From the NCBI GenBank assembly GCA_963575745.1, contig CAUYUJ010013914.1, positions 120,001 through 155,000 of the forward strand: a stretch of DNA of 35,000 nt. Direction: 5' to 3'. The position numbers were made by a program, and so were the translations under genes. Origin of the DNA: Prorocentrum cordatum (Eukaryota > Sar > Dinophyceae > Prorocentrales > Prorocentraceae). Under the pieces are notes generated by a model. That model did not search any database. It had not been told where the DNA came from and was given only the letters and a program-made list of their open reading frames with translations. Within the stretch, counting starts at the first letter, position 1; every line of letters begins with the position of its first letter. This document shows, one piece after another, positions 9,203 to 18,425 of the stretch.

Positions 9203-10885
9203 GCTCCTCCTTGGCCCGCCTCGACACGTGTGAGCGCAGGCCTGGGGCCATGAGCTGGCCCACCTCCGTCAGAGGCGAGAGGTACTTCGCATTCGAGTAG
9301 GACGCCGTGCCGCTGGTCTTGCGGGTATCGACCAACAGATTCAGTCGGAGGGCTGCGACCTCCAAGCACGCCAGTCCGCCTAGGTTGAGCTGGTCGAACT
9401 CTCCCGCCTCCAACAGGATGTCGCAGAGCACCCTGAGATCGTGGGCCACCCTGTCCGTGGGCGATATCCCCTTCTCCCTTAGGAAACGTTCCAGCCAGGC
9501 TCGGGGCGACCCGTTCAAGTTCATCATGGTCTTGCACGCGTGGAGGCACGTCCGATCCGAAGGCAGGCGATAGTGATCCCACTCAACTTCCGAGCTCTCG
9601 GCCACCGCGCGGCGGAAGTCCTTCCGGCGCTCGCCCTGCTCGCCCCAGTCGACCCAGAGCGTTCTCACGTCGTTGTTGGGCTCCTCGGGCGCTCCCTCCC
9701 GCCGAGCGTCAGCCTCATCAGCGAGACCCAGCTTGGCAGCTAGGTGGTCGGGGTCAGGGCGGTCCGCAGGCGCCCGGGGCGGAGGTGTCTCGGCGCCGCC
9801 CACCGCGGACACCGCGGGCGCCGGCAAGGGGGCGGCACCCAGCAGCCCTCGCAGCTCCTCCAGACGACCAGCTGCCCACTCAACGATGCCGTCCGCGTCC
9901 ACCTGCTCCAGCCGAGCCCAGCGGCCGCCTCGTCAGAGGCGGGCCAGCGCCTGGCTGCCGGCGCGCGCAGCGCCCTCGGGCAAGGGTCCACCTCCGTGCC
10001 GACGGGCATCCCCGGCAGCGGTTCCGCCAGCACCCATGGCCGCTCTCCTATCAACCATGGGAAATACTCTCGACCAGCTCGCTCAACACCGCCGGGAAGC
10101 ATCACACGTTCCGCGCCCTCGAACTCCCGCTGGCCACAGCCACGCATAGTCTCGCGGCGCTCCGCCGCGCGCTCCAAGGCCTCATCCAGGCTCGGGAGCA
10201 GGCGGAACCTGTACAGGCGGCGACCGTCTGGAGGGTCCCCCGTCCGTCTGGTCCAAGACGGATCCTGCCGATGGCCCCGTCGCGGGATTCTTCCCGCTGA
10301 GGTCCTCCTCCCACACGTCGCCGTCGGCGGACAGCACCCAGTGCGTCGTCTTCCCTCGCAGCCGCCCCCGTGCGTCTCGGCGACGGCATGGCCAGAGCAC
10401 GATCCTGGCGTGGTCCGTGGCCTCCCAATCGTACGAGACGCGGATCAGCGATCCGACGGGCAGCTCAGCGCACCACTCCTCCGCCACGGCGAGCGGGGGC
10501 AGGTGTGACGTCGAGCGATCATGTTCTTCCGTACGGCTGCGGCGCTGGCAGTGATGCACCAGCCGGCGTAGTTCTCCCAGGAGTGCGACCGTCACACCCG
10601 GAGCAGCTGCTGCCACCCAGCCCCAGGGTCCACCTCGGGCTCGGGCTTCGAGCTCTCCACCACGGGACACACCGGCTGCACCACAGGACACGGCGCCGCC
10701 TCCCGCTCAGGGCACGGTGGGCAGCTGTCAGGGCCAGGCGGCAGCCACGCTGGCGGGCACACGGCCTGCAGAGCGCAGGGAGGAAGCCCCGGCTCGAATG
10801 GCGGCTGCAGGCCTCCTGAGGGCAGAGCGATCAGGTTGGCCAGTCCCACGGCCACCAACGCGAGGTGGCCAGGGGGCGCAGTCAT
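8844..10885 (-). pseudogene. Retroelement ORF1 (Gag-like)
   Basis: This is the first coding region of the YR element, starting just inside A1. A hydrophobic N-terminus (HLALVAVGLANLIALPSGG) follows the ATG at 10885. The middle part contains EEWCAELPVGSLIRVSYDW and THWVLSADGDVWEEDL (about 10480-10290). Further on come WLIGERPWVLAEPL (about 10070) and a helical region with DHYRLPSDRTCLHACKTMM, AWLERFLREKGISP and LGGLACLEVAALRLN (about 9570-9340). The C-terminus is Gly/Arg-rich (GGGRGGSGGGRGNKNRSRAL), as in nucleic-acid-binding Gag proteins. The frame changes near 10630, 10230 and 9930. Similarity of role to Gag is inferred from position and composition; no zinc knuckle is seen. Confidence 0.55.
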
Positions 10886-10891
10886 CTCAGA

Positions 10892-11025
10892 CCGACAAGC
10901 AACTTGAGAATGAACGGCAGCACGGAAGAGAAGCGACTGGACGGTTCCTGCTGTCTCTGTGTGGACAAAGGAAGCCGAGAACATCACCAAGACGGCCCCT
11001 CTGCTCAACCCGTTCTAAAACCTCC
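10892..11025 (-). repeat. Split direct repeat A1 (5' end of the YR element)
   Basis: This 134-bp repeat pairs with A2. The outer edge at 11025 borders the LINE 5' segment. The first candidate start codon of the Gag-like frame (10885-10883) lies six bases inside the inner edge, so A1 would serve as the element's 5' leader and promoter region; that role is inferred. Confidence 0.85.
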
Positions 11026-11114
11026 CGGATGGAGCCGAGCTTCTTGCCAGTAGCCACATCATGCCAGGGATCTCTACCACCTCGAGGAGATCGATCTCCG
11101 TCGCTCTCGGGCAT
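11026..11114 (-). pseudogene. LINE polyprotein, 5'-most 30 codons
   Basis: An ATG at 11114-11112 opens a frame of 30 codons ending in LGSIR before the nested element begins. An in-frame TGA lies about 24 nt upstream, so this ATG is a plausible polyprotein start. If 3888-11025 is removed, the last partial codon (CG) is completed by base 3887 and the frame continues into QFELEQLLSAQ of the coiled-coil region. That continuity is the main evidence for assigning this small piece to the LINE. On its own it has no recognisable domain. Confidence 0.65.
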
Positions 11115-11299
11115 GGAGTCAGCACTTCTTCGTGCACCTCAGCAGGTGAGCGCGTGCGCAGAAAGGCCACGGTACCTCGAGAATATTCCGCGTCAGTATG
11201 TAAAATGAGGATCCAACATAATCTCCTGAGCTGGCCGCGGCCTAGCGGTTTCCATGGAAAGCCTGCTGGCGCTGTGCCAGCCCACATTGGAATCTTGAG

Positions 11300-11400
11300 C
11301 TACAATGGCCACGAAGGAGGAGGAGGAGGAAGGGGAAGAGGAGGAGGAGGAGGAGGAGGAGGAGGAGGAGGAGGAGGAGGGGGAGGAGGCGGAGGACCAG
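11300..11400. repeat. GGA/GAG trinucleotide repeat
   Basis: A nearly pure GGA/GAG tract on the plus strand, ending in GGAGGCGGAGGACCAGG. It lies between the LINE 5' end and helicase exon B. The rest of 11115-11529 shows no gene; it may be LINE 5' UTR or host intron. Confidence 0.9.
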
Positions 11401-11529
11401 GAGGAAGAGGGGAGGAGGCCCAAGAGCGTCCGAAATCTGCACACCTCGAGGCTCCACGTCGACGCCGTCGAGGTCGACGTGGGGCCCTCGCTCAGGGCGG
11501 GGGGGCGCGGGGCTCGCGGGGCTCGCGGC

Positions 11530-11584
11530 CTCTGCTTGCGGTAGGCCGCCTCGAGGATGTAGGCGACCAGCGTCGTCGTCTTGC
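11530..11584 (-). CDS. UPF1/IGHMBP2-type helicase, exon B (end of Walker A and following helix)
   Basis: After a pyrimidine-rich stretch ending CCCTGCCCAG on the minus strand, the sequence reads (G)KTTTLVAYILEAAYRKQ. This is the second half of a P-loop and the helix after it, as found in SF1B helicases of the UPF1/IGHMBP2 (SMUBP-2) group. Splicing from exon A gives GPPGTGKTTT without a break. The exon probably ends at AG|GCC around 11530, the same donor form as exon A, because beyond it the sequence becomes a low-complexity Arg/Ala/Pro run instead of the expected ACAPSN-type block. No further helicase exon is seen downstream in the window. Confidence 0.6.
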
Positions 11585-11880
11585 CTGGGCAGGGAGGGGG
11601 GCAGGAGAGGAGGGGAAGGCGGGGAGGGGAAGACGAGGAGGGGAAGGAGGGGAAGACGAGAGACGGAGGCGGGTGGGCAGAGGCGGAGAAGGACCTTTCA
11701 ACAGGTTCTGCGAGAGCCACAGCGTGGGAGAAGAGGAGGAATAAGGAGCCAGAGGAAGAAGGCGAGGCGAGGGGGAGGACGAGAAGGAGGAGAAGGAGAA
11801 GGAGGAGGAGGAGGAAGAGGAGGAAACGGGAAAACAATAGCAGACAGAGAGGAGATGGAAGAGATAAGATAATGACAGTG
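11585..11880. repeat. Purine-rich GGA/GAG low-complexity tract
   Basis: The plus strand is almost entirely G and A in GGGGAAG, GGAGG and GAGGAGGA motifs. It lies inside the inferred helicase intron. No coding sense is supported. Confidence 0.8.
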
Positions 11881-12049
11881 TATTAGGGAAGAGGAGGCGG
11901 AGAAGGAGGCGAGAGTAGAAAGAGATAGCCAAGTGGACTGAATGCAGAGCGACAGGGAAGTCGCCCAGAGAAAGGAGAGGCCCAACGACCTCGATCGTCA
12001 ATCAGAGAAGCTGGACGGGGCCGGGGAGCATGGCACGGGAGGGGCGTAG

Positions 12050-12227
12050 AAAGAGAGAGGGCGAGGGAGAGAGAGGGAGAGAGAGAGAGAGGGAGGGAGA
12101 GAGAGAGAGAGAGAGAGTGAGAAAGATAGAGAGAGAGAGGAAGACATAAATAAAGAGAGAGAGAGGGGGAGGGAGAGAGGGGGGAAGAGAGAGAGAGAGA
12201 GAGAAACAAAAACATAAAGAAATATAG

Positions 12228-12263
<36 letters not shown>

Positions 12264-12405
12264 GGCGAGGGAAGAAAGGCAGAGAGAGAGAGAGGGAGAG
12301 AGCGATAAAGAAAGATATATAGAGAGAAAGAGAGAAGAAAGAGAGAGGGAGAGAGAAAGAGAGAGAGGGAGAAAGAAAGAGAGAGAGAGAGAGGGAGAGA
12401 CAGAC
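12050..12405. repeat. Long (GA)n microsatellite with TA interruptions
   Basis: Mostly GAGAGA on the plus strand, with AAAGA variants, one AGATATATATAGAGA segment near 12225 and a few ACATAAA interruptions. It lies inside the inferred helicase intron. Confidence 0.95.
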
Positions 12406-12982
12406 ATGCCTCCCAGTGATGGCACGAATCTTCCTCTCTCAGAAAGAATGCGAAGCGAAAAACTGCAAAGGGCGACGCTCAATGTGCGGCAGACCGAGAG
12501 GCTCTCCGAGGGTCGCGCTGGGGATGCGAAGGCGAGGTGCCTGGCGACCCCCCGTAGCCCATCGGATGGCCATCGAACATAACCTCGCGCCCGGTCTGTG
12601 GCACGGTGGGAGCACTGGATGAGGAACCTTTAGATAAGGAGTCCAGGGTCTGGAAGCGGGGGCTTGACCATGGAAATCGCCGCCGCCCTGACCGGGTAAG
12701 GAATCCTCCAGGGTCTGGAGCCTTCTGGGCACATTCCTTGACCCACGCCCCCACCGTACGGGTCCACGGCTCTGCCCGATTCGTTTGGATCGGTCCCGCG
12801 CGATAGGCTCATTAGCCTAGCAACCTTGAGCACGGACCGCCCGTCCTGGCATTCCTAAGGCCTGCCCCAGACACCTTGGCACGACGTCGAACCGTCGAAT
12901 GCCCCTCCTATTGAATCTCGGATGTCGAAGTCTAAACCTCCAAACTCGAACCCTGCACGCAGCTTTGTGGCGGGTGGCGGGC

Positions 12983-13132
12983 CTGTGCCCGGGGGGCCGT
13001 GTATGATGGCCATGTCCTTGGCCCGCAGCGCCTTGACCACGGCCGCCTTCCAGGCGTCGGCCAGGAGAGCGCGCACCGTATCATCCTCGTCTAGAACGTC
13101 GACGATGTCCTCCTCCTGCTCTTGGCGGCGAG
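12983..13132 (-). CDS. UPF1/IGHMBP2-type helicase, exon A (first half of Walker A)
   Basis: The minus strand encodes RRQEQEEDIVDVLDEDD, then VRALLADAWKAAVVKALRAK, then DMAIIHGPPGTG. AV..AL..(K)D.AIIHGPPGTG is characteristic of SF1B helicases of the UPF1/IGHMBP2 family, ATPases that unwind nucleic acid 5'-3'. The exon ends in the middle of the P-loop at 12983. An acceptor-like stretch CTTCTACCTTTCCCCCTGAG lies immediately before the exon on the minus strand, and an in-frame TGA overlaps it, which supports an intron boundary there. Earlier exons are not recognised; they may lie upstream beyond the repeats. The fragment is small, so the family call rests on one motif and its exact restoration after splicing. 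Confidence 0.65.
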
Positions 13133-13149
13133 CTCAGGGGGAAAGGTAG

Positions 13150-13290
13150 AAGGGGGCCGGCCTTCTCAGAAGGCTCAGAAGGCCTCCGGCCTTCGGAGAA
13201 GCTTTCACAGCCTTCACCGAAGACACAACCGGTTTTTCAGAAGGCGCGAGGGCTTCTGAGAGGCCCCGCACCCTTCTGAGAAGGCCCCCC
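13150..13290 (-). mobile_element. MITE-like palindromic element, copy 1
   Basis: This stretch is built from TTCTCAGAAGG / CTTCTGAGAAGG motifs and ends in GGCCTTCT / AGAAGGCC. Its reverse complement aligns by eye along most of its length with 26360-26502, including the shared CTCAGAAGCCCTC block and a GTGTTGTTCCGTCCTCGG-like segment. No ORF is present. A non-autonomous element with palindromic ends is the most likely reading. Confidence 0.5.
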
Positions 13291-14140
13291 CCCTCGTTTC
13301 CCCCATGGGATCGCCGCCAATGCTCTTCCTCCACCACACCTCTTTTACCCTCCTCCCTCCTCTTCCTCCTCCACCTCCTGCTCAGCGAGCATGCAACTTT
13401 TTGTCGTGCCAATCCGAAGGCGAAGGATAGGGTCGCCGTCCACTTCGGTTTCCCAGCCGGTCGGTTTTGGACGGTCGGGGGCATACTTGGTCTCGCGTTA
13501 GACGGAGCAGCAAGGATGTGGAAGTCACGGTCGCCAACCAATCTTGGCGGTGGGGCGGTGGTTGGTGTATCGGCTGTCTCAGGCAGATTAGCACTGCAAA
13601 TCCCACCAGCCCTCTGGGCAAAGGTCATACAACAAGTTGTTGTCTTTCCCCTCCCGAAGCCCCATCCTTCCCTTGCTCGGGGGAGGTATTCATGAATTTT
13701 ACATATTAATATGCCCCCCCTCCCCCAGGCGACCGGCAGCAAACCAGAAACCAGGAGGACACCATGCTCCCCCCCAAACCCCCCAACATCCCTGTCAACA
13801 AAATATAAAATACATGCACTTTGGGGCAAAGTCCAGAGTCATGTTCGTGAGGCCCGCGAGCACTCTGTATTACTTTTGACAGGGACGGCGGGGGTGTCAG
13901 CATATTGCCTGCCGTGCGCAGGGCTACAATACCTCACACAAAAAACAATCCAAAATGCACCTCGCGGCTAAATCTGGATCATGCGCGGCCACCCCGCGAT
14001 CACTGTGTCAAGTGGTTTTTGACAGGGACGGCGGGGGTGGTGGCGTAGGGCCTGCTGTGCGCAGGCCCACCAGACGCAATGATGGGCATTGGTTGTCGAC
14101 GCGGATGGTGGGGTCCGACATGTTTCCCGATGCGTGCTGT
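13291..14140. other. Intergenic, with a duplicated block of about 50 bp
   Basis: No gene is recognised. TTGACAGGGACGGCGGGGGT followed by a GCCTGCYGTGCGCAGG block occurs at about 13876-13922 and again at about 14018-14066, a spacing of about 140 bp. The GCCTGC...GCAGG part is itself an imperfect palindrome. Confidence 0.6.
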
Positions 14141-14149
14141 CACGTGCGC

Positions 14150-14345
14150 AGGCGCACTTGACACACTCTGCACGTGCCACGAACATGCGCACCTGGCGCG
14201 GCTGGAGTATGCGGCACACCTGGCACACGCGGAGTACGCGGCGCATCTGGCGCACCAGGCGTGCCTGGCACGCCTGGGCCCCAGGGATGCCTGGCGCGCG
14301 TAGCGCGCCTGGCACGCGTGGCGCACCTCGCCCCAGCGTCGCGCA
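14150..14345. repeat. Degenerate CTGGCRCRC tandem repeat
   Basis: Repeats of GCGCACCTGGCACACGCGG-like units of roughly 15-21 bp. Collagen-like or Ala/His-rich translations in several frames reflect this repetition, not a protein. Confidence 0.65.
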
Positions 14346-14864
14346 CATGGGGTCGGTTTCGGCTTCACGCTCGGGTGTTACGTATGTGTTGTGAGGGCGG
14401 GTGGGAGTGAGCTAGACGGCTTGCTATCTTGGGGGTGCTTGGCCCCTCCCCGTAGCCCCTCCCGTGGGCCTGACCGGGGGATGGGGGGCGAGGTGGCAGA
14501 AGGCCCTTTGGGGTCCAATATGGCTCGAAGAGCGCGCCAGATGCTAAAAGTTGCCTCCAAGATGGCTCAACATACGTCCAGACGGCTCAAGATAGCTTCC
14601 AGCATACCTCCAAGAGGCTCAATTTCGGGCTACTGACCGCCCAAGACGGACCATGAGGCCCGCAATACCGCCCCACGATGGCCCAAGAGGCCCCCAAAAG
14701 GGCACCCAGACGGTCCAAGAGGAGCCCAAGACGGCCCCAAGAGGAGCCCAAGAGGGGAACTGGAAGTGAAAAAGCTTCTTAGAGGCCCCCCAAGAAACTC
14801 CCACACGCATTCAAGATACCTCTGACATACAACCTGTGCACGGTGGCGAGATGGGCCGAAGGCC

Positions 14865-14990
14865 ACTAGATCCGCCGCCCCCTGCTCGCAGGGGTGCCAG
14901 GCGTGCCAGACATTATCGGTTTTGGTTTTGGTTCTTTTTCCAAAGTGGGTTTCGGCCCGACACGCTGGGGTCCCGGGATTTTTCCACGGA
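14865..14990. repeat. Spacer module, 3' part only
   Basis: Contains GATCCGCCGCCCCC, GGGGTGCCAGGCGTGCCAGA and GGTTTTGGTTCTTTTTCCAA, matching the second half of the full spacers. The first hairpin is absent. Confidence 0.7.
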
Positions 14991-15780
14991 CCTCACTTCC
15001 CCAATTTTCTGCCCCAGACGGCTCCAAGATAGCCTCCAAGATGGCCAAGCTGGCCCCGGATGGCCTCCAAGATGATCCAAGATCGCCTCCAAGTCCGCCC
15101 AAGATGGTCCAACGCGGCCTCCAAGACGGCCCACGAGAGTCCAAGAGGGCCCCAGACGGGCCAAGAGGCCCCCCAGAGGCCTCCCAGACGGCCCAAGAGG
15201 CCTCCTAGAGGTCCTCCAGGAGGGCCCGAAGAGGCCCAAATCATTGATTCGCTGTAGGTTTTTGAAGGGTTTTGGAATTTGCTTCTTCTCGGCATTCCGA
15301 CGGCTCAAGACGGCCCAAGAGGCCCCCAAGATCGCCCAAGAGGCCCCAAAGAGGGCCCCATGACGGCCCAAGTGGCCTCCAAGATGGCCCTAAGAGGGCC
15401 CCAAGACGGCCCAAGATGGCCTCCAACACGCCCAAGATGGCCTCCAAGACGCCCAAGATGGCCTCCAAGACGGCCCCGAAGCGCCCCAAAAGGGTCCCCC
15501 GTTGGCCCAGAAAAGGCCCCTAAGACGGCTCCCGACAGACGTGACGAACCCACCAAGATGGCCGAAGTTGGCTCGAAGCTGGCCCAAAAAGGCCCAAGAG
15601 GCCCCCAAGAGGGCCTCCAGGAAGGCCAGAAGAGGCCAAAAACATTGATGTTCCTTAGGTTGTTGACGGATTTTGACATTTCCTTCTGTTCGGCCTTCCG
15701 ACGGCCCGAGACGGCCCAAGAGCCCCCAAAGATCGCCGAAAGATCGCCCAAGAGGCCTCCAAGATGGCCGAGATGACCTT

Positions 15781-15831
15781 CAAGACGCCCACGTGTTCCC
15801 CGAAGGATTTCCAAACCGATTCGGGGAACAC
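15781..15831. repeat. Spacer module, 5' part only (hairpin 1)
   Basis: Carries the 39-nt hairpin GTGTTCCCCGAA...TTCGGGGAACAC at 15793-15831 and then passes directly into satellite units, so the rest of the module is missing. Confidence 0.85.
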
Positions 15832-16556
15832 TCCAAGATGGCCTCCAAGATGGCCAAGATGGCTCAAGATGGCCTCCCAGATGGTCCAAGATGGCCTCCA
15901 AGTCCGCCCAAGATGGTCCAAGAGGGCCTCCAAGACGGGACAAGAGAGTCCAAGACGGCCCAAGACAGCCAAAGAGGCCCCCCAGAGGTCTGCCAGACGG
16001 CCCAAGAGGCCCAAATCATTGATTTGCCTTAGGTTTTTGAAGGGTTTTGGAATTTGCTTCTTCTCGGCATTCCGACGGCTCAAGACGGCCCAAGAGCCCC
16101 CCAAGATCGCCCAAGAGGCCCCCAAGAGGGCCCCCAAGATCGCCCAAGATGGCCCCCAAGACGGCCAAGATGGCCCCCAAGACGGCCCAAGAGGCCTCCA
16201 ACACGCCCAAGATGGCCTCCAAGACGCCCAAGATGGCCTCCAAGACGGCCCCGAAGCGCCCCAAGAGGGTCCCCCGTTGGCCCAGAAAGGCCCCCAAGAC
16301 GGCTCCCGACGGCGTCAGACGTGCCAGGAACTCACCAAGATGGCCGAAGTTGGCTCGAAGCTGGCCCAAGACGGCCCAAGAGGCCCCCAAGAGGGCCTCC
16401 AGGAAGGCCAGAAGAGACCAACAACATTGATGTTCCTCAGGTTGTTTTCCAAGTTTTTGACGTATTTTGACATTTCCTTCTTTTCGGCCTTCCGACGGCC
16501 CGAGACGGCCCAAGAGCCCCCAACGCCCAAGAGGCCTGCAAGACAGCCGAGATGAC

Positions 16557-16860
16557 CTTCAAGACGCCCACGTGTTCCCCGAAGGCTTTCCAAACCGATT
16601 CGGGGAGCACATGGTCCGATGGCTTGGCAGGTCTGGCCTCAACGTTCGGCCACATAGGCGCTTCCGAAAAAGCAGGGGGCGGCGGTGATTCGCCGTAGGC
16701 GTCTTCGATCCGCCGCCCCCTTTTGATTTATCGAAGGGCTACCTGGCGTGCCGAATGGTATGGCTTTTGGTTTTGGTTCTTTTTTCCAAAAGAACTCCCC
16801 CTGGGGCTTCGACGCGTCCCGCCGGCAACCCGGACAGGATCAAAGAGCCCAATCCGGAAA
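16557..16860. repeat. Spacer module, full copy
   Basis: Order: hairpin 1 (16572-16610), ATGGTCCGATGGCTTGGCAGG, CAACGTTCGGCCACATAGGC, hairpin 2 (GGGGGCGGCGG...CCGCCGCCCCC, about 16676-16720), GGTTTTGGTTCTTTTTTCCA, AACTCCCCCTGGGGCTTCG. One arm base of hairpin 1 differs (GGGGAGCAC). Confidence 0.85.
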
Positions 16861-17493
16861 ACAAATCCTCCAAGATGGTTCAAGATGGCTTCCAAGATGG
16901 CCACGTTGGCCCAAGATGGCATGCCCTCCAAGTCCGCCCAATATGGTCCAAGACGGCCTCCAAGACGGCCCAAGAGAGTCCAAGATACCTCCAAGGTCGC
17001 CCAAGAAGCCTCCAAGACAGCCCAAGACTACCCAAGTGTCCTCCAAGAGGTCCTCCAGGAGGGCCCGAAGATGCCAAAATCATTGAGTTTCCTATGGTTT
17101 TTGACGGATTTTGGCAATTGCTTCTTCTCGGCATTCCGACGGCTCAAGACGGCCCAAGAGGCCCCCGAGATCGCCCAAGAGGCCCCCAAGAGGGCCCCAT
17201 GACGGCCCAAGTGGCCTCCAAGACGGCCAAGATGGCCCCCAAGACGGCCCAAGAGGCCTCCAACACGCCCAAGATGGCCTCCAAGACGCCCAAGATGGCC
17301 TCCAAGACGGCCCCGAAGCGCCCCAAGAGGGCCCTAAGTCGGCCCAGAAAGGCCCCCGAGACGGCTCCCGACGGCGTCAGACGTGCCAGGAACCCGCCAA
17401 GGTGGCTCGAAGCTGGCCCAAGACGGCCCAAGAGGCCCCCAAGAGGGCCTCCAGGAAGGCCAGAAGAGGCCAAAAACACTGATGTTCCATGCT

Positions 17494-17516
17494 TATATAT
17501 ATATATATATATATAT
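17494..17516. repeat. (TA)n microsatellite inside a satellite header
   Basis: A 23-base TA run replaces part of a header block (between GATGTTCCATGC and ACATTTGCTTCTTTTCGG). Confidence 0.95.
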
Positions 17517-18146
17517 GTATAAGAAGATGTTGACATTTGCTTCTTTTCGGCCTTCCAACGGCCCGAGACGGCCCAAGAGCCCCCGAAGATCGCCGAAAGA
17601 TCGCCCATGAGTCCTCCAAGATGGCCCCAGAACGGCCCAAGAGGACCCCAAGACGGCCCCAAGAGGCCCCCAAGACGGCACAGGAGGCCTTTAAGACGGC
17701 CAAGATGGCCTCCAAGACGGCCCTGGAGCATCCCAAGAGGGCCCCAAGTCGGCCCAGAAAGGCCCCCCAAACGGCTTCCGACGGCGTCAGACGGACCAGG
17801 AACCCACCAAGATGGCCGAAGTTGGCTCGAAGCCGGCCCAAGACGGCCCAAGAGGCCTCCAAGAGGGCCTCCAGGGAGGCACGAAAATGCCAAAATCATT
17901 GGTTTCCAATGGGTTTTTGAAGGATTGTGGCATTTGCTTTTGTTCTGCCTTCCGACGGCCCGAGACGGCCCAAGTGCACCCAAAGATCGCCCAAGAGGCC
18001 CAAGACACCCAAGAGGCCCCCAAGGCGGCCCAAGAGGTCTCGAAGACGCTCAAGATGGCCTGCAAGACGGCCCAAGAGACCTCCAAGACGTCCTCCAACA
18101 AGGCCCGAAAGGGTCAAGATGGCCTCCAGACGGCCAAGATGACCTT

Positions 18147-18425
18147 TAAGATGCCCACGTGTTCCCCGAAAGCTTTCCAAACCGATTCGGGGAACACATG
18201 GTCCGATAGCTTGGCAGGTCTGGCCTCAACGTTCGGCCACATAGGCGCTTCCGAAAAAGCAGGGGCGGCGGTGATTCGCCGTAGCCGTCTTCGATCCGCC
18301 GCCCCCTTTTGGTTTATCAAAGGGGTGCCTGGCGTGCCAAACTATATGGCTCGTGGTGTTGGTTCTTTTTCCAAAAAAAACTCCCCATGGGGCTTCGGCC
18401 AGTCCCGCCGGCCACCCGGAAAGGA
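18147..18425. repeat. Spacer module, full copy
   Basis: Hairpin 1 at 18159-18197 with perfect 12-bp arms, hairpin 2 near 18264-18306, then the GGTGCCTGGCGTGCC and AACTCCCCATGGGGCTTCGG blocks. It starts about 1.59 kb after the previous full copy. Confidence 0.85.

Larger units (their letters stand above)
3888..11025 (-). mobile_element. Tyrosine-recombinase (DIRS/PAT-like) retroelement, full length, nested in the LINE
   Basis: Read on the minus strand the element runs A1 (11025-10892), Gag-like region, RT, RNase H, tyrosine recombinase, methyltransferase, B1 (4249-4151), A2 (4147-4014), B2 (3986-3888). The A copies are both 134 bp and differ at about 7 positions; the B copies are both 99 bp and differ at about 3. 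A1-body-B1-A2-B2 is the split-direct-repeat arrangement known from PAT, Kangaroo and Ngaro-type YR retroelements, which integrate through a circular intermediate with a recombinase rather than a DDE integrase. There is no visible target-site duplication, as expected for this class. Divergence between repeat copies and the broken frames indicate an old, inactive insertion. Confidence 0.85.
1..11114 (-). mobile_element. LINE-type non-LTR retrotransposon, split by a nested element and cut by the window edge
   Basis: The minus strand carries, in order, a short N-terminal segment (11114-11026), then after a 7138-bp interruption (3888-11025) a coiled-coil region (3887 to about 3575), a conserved but unnamed region (about 3574-3170), an APE-type endonuclease (about 3100-2190) and a reverse transcriptase (about 1458 to the left edge). 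This order is typical of APE-type LINEs with a single fused polyprotein. The reading frame changes several times and has in-frame stops (for example at 3575-3577 and 2510-2512), so the copy is dead. The 3' end with any tail lies outside the window. Joining base 11026 to base 3887 keeps the frame, which shows that both parts are one element. Confidence 0.8.
11585..12982 (-). other. Helicase intron splitting the Walker A motif (GC-AG, about 1.4 kb)
   Basis: The donor side reads CACAG|GCCCGCC and the acceptor side CCCAG|GCAAGACG, so CAGGC is present at both ends. Cutting as GC-AG joins GGC ACA G to GC AAG and restores the P-loop. The interior is dominated by pyrimidine repeats on the coding strand (GA/GGA on the plus strand). 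Non-GT donors and short direct repeats at intron ends are known dinoflagellate features. Confidence 0.6.

Noticed and set aside
12549-12575. CCGTAGCCCATCGGATGGCC as a second relict spliced leader
   Set aside because: Only CCGTAGCC matches well; the rest needs several gaps and there is no coding start nearby.
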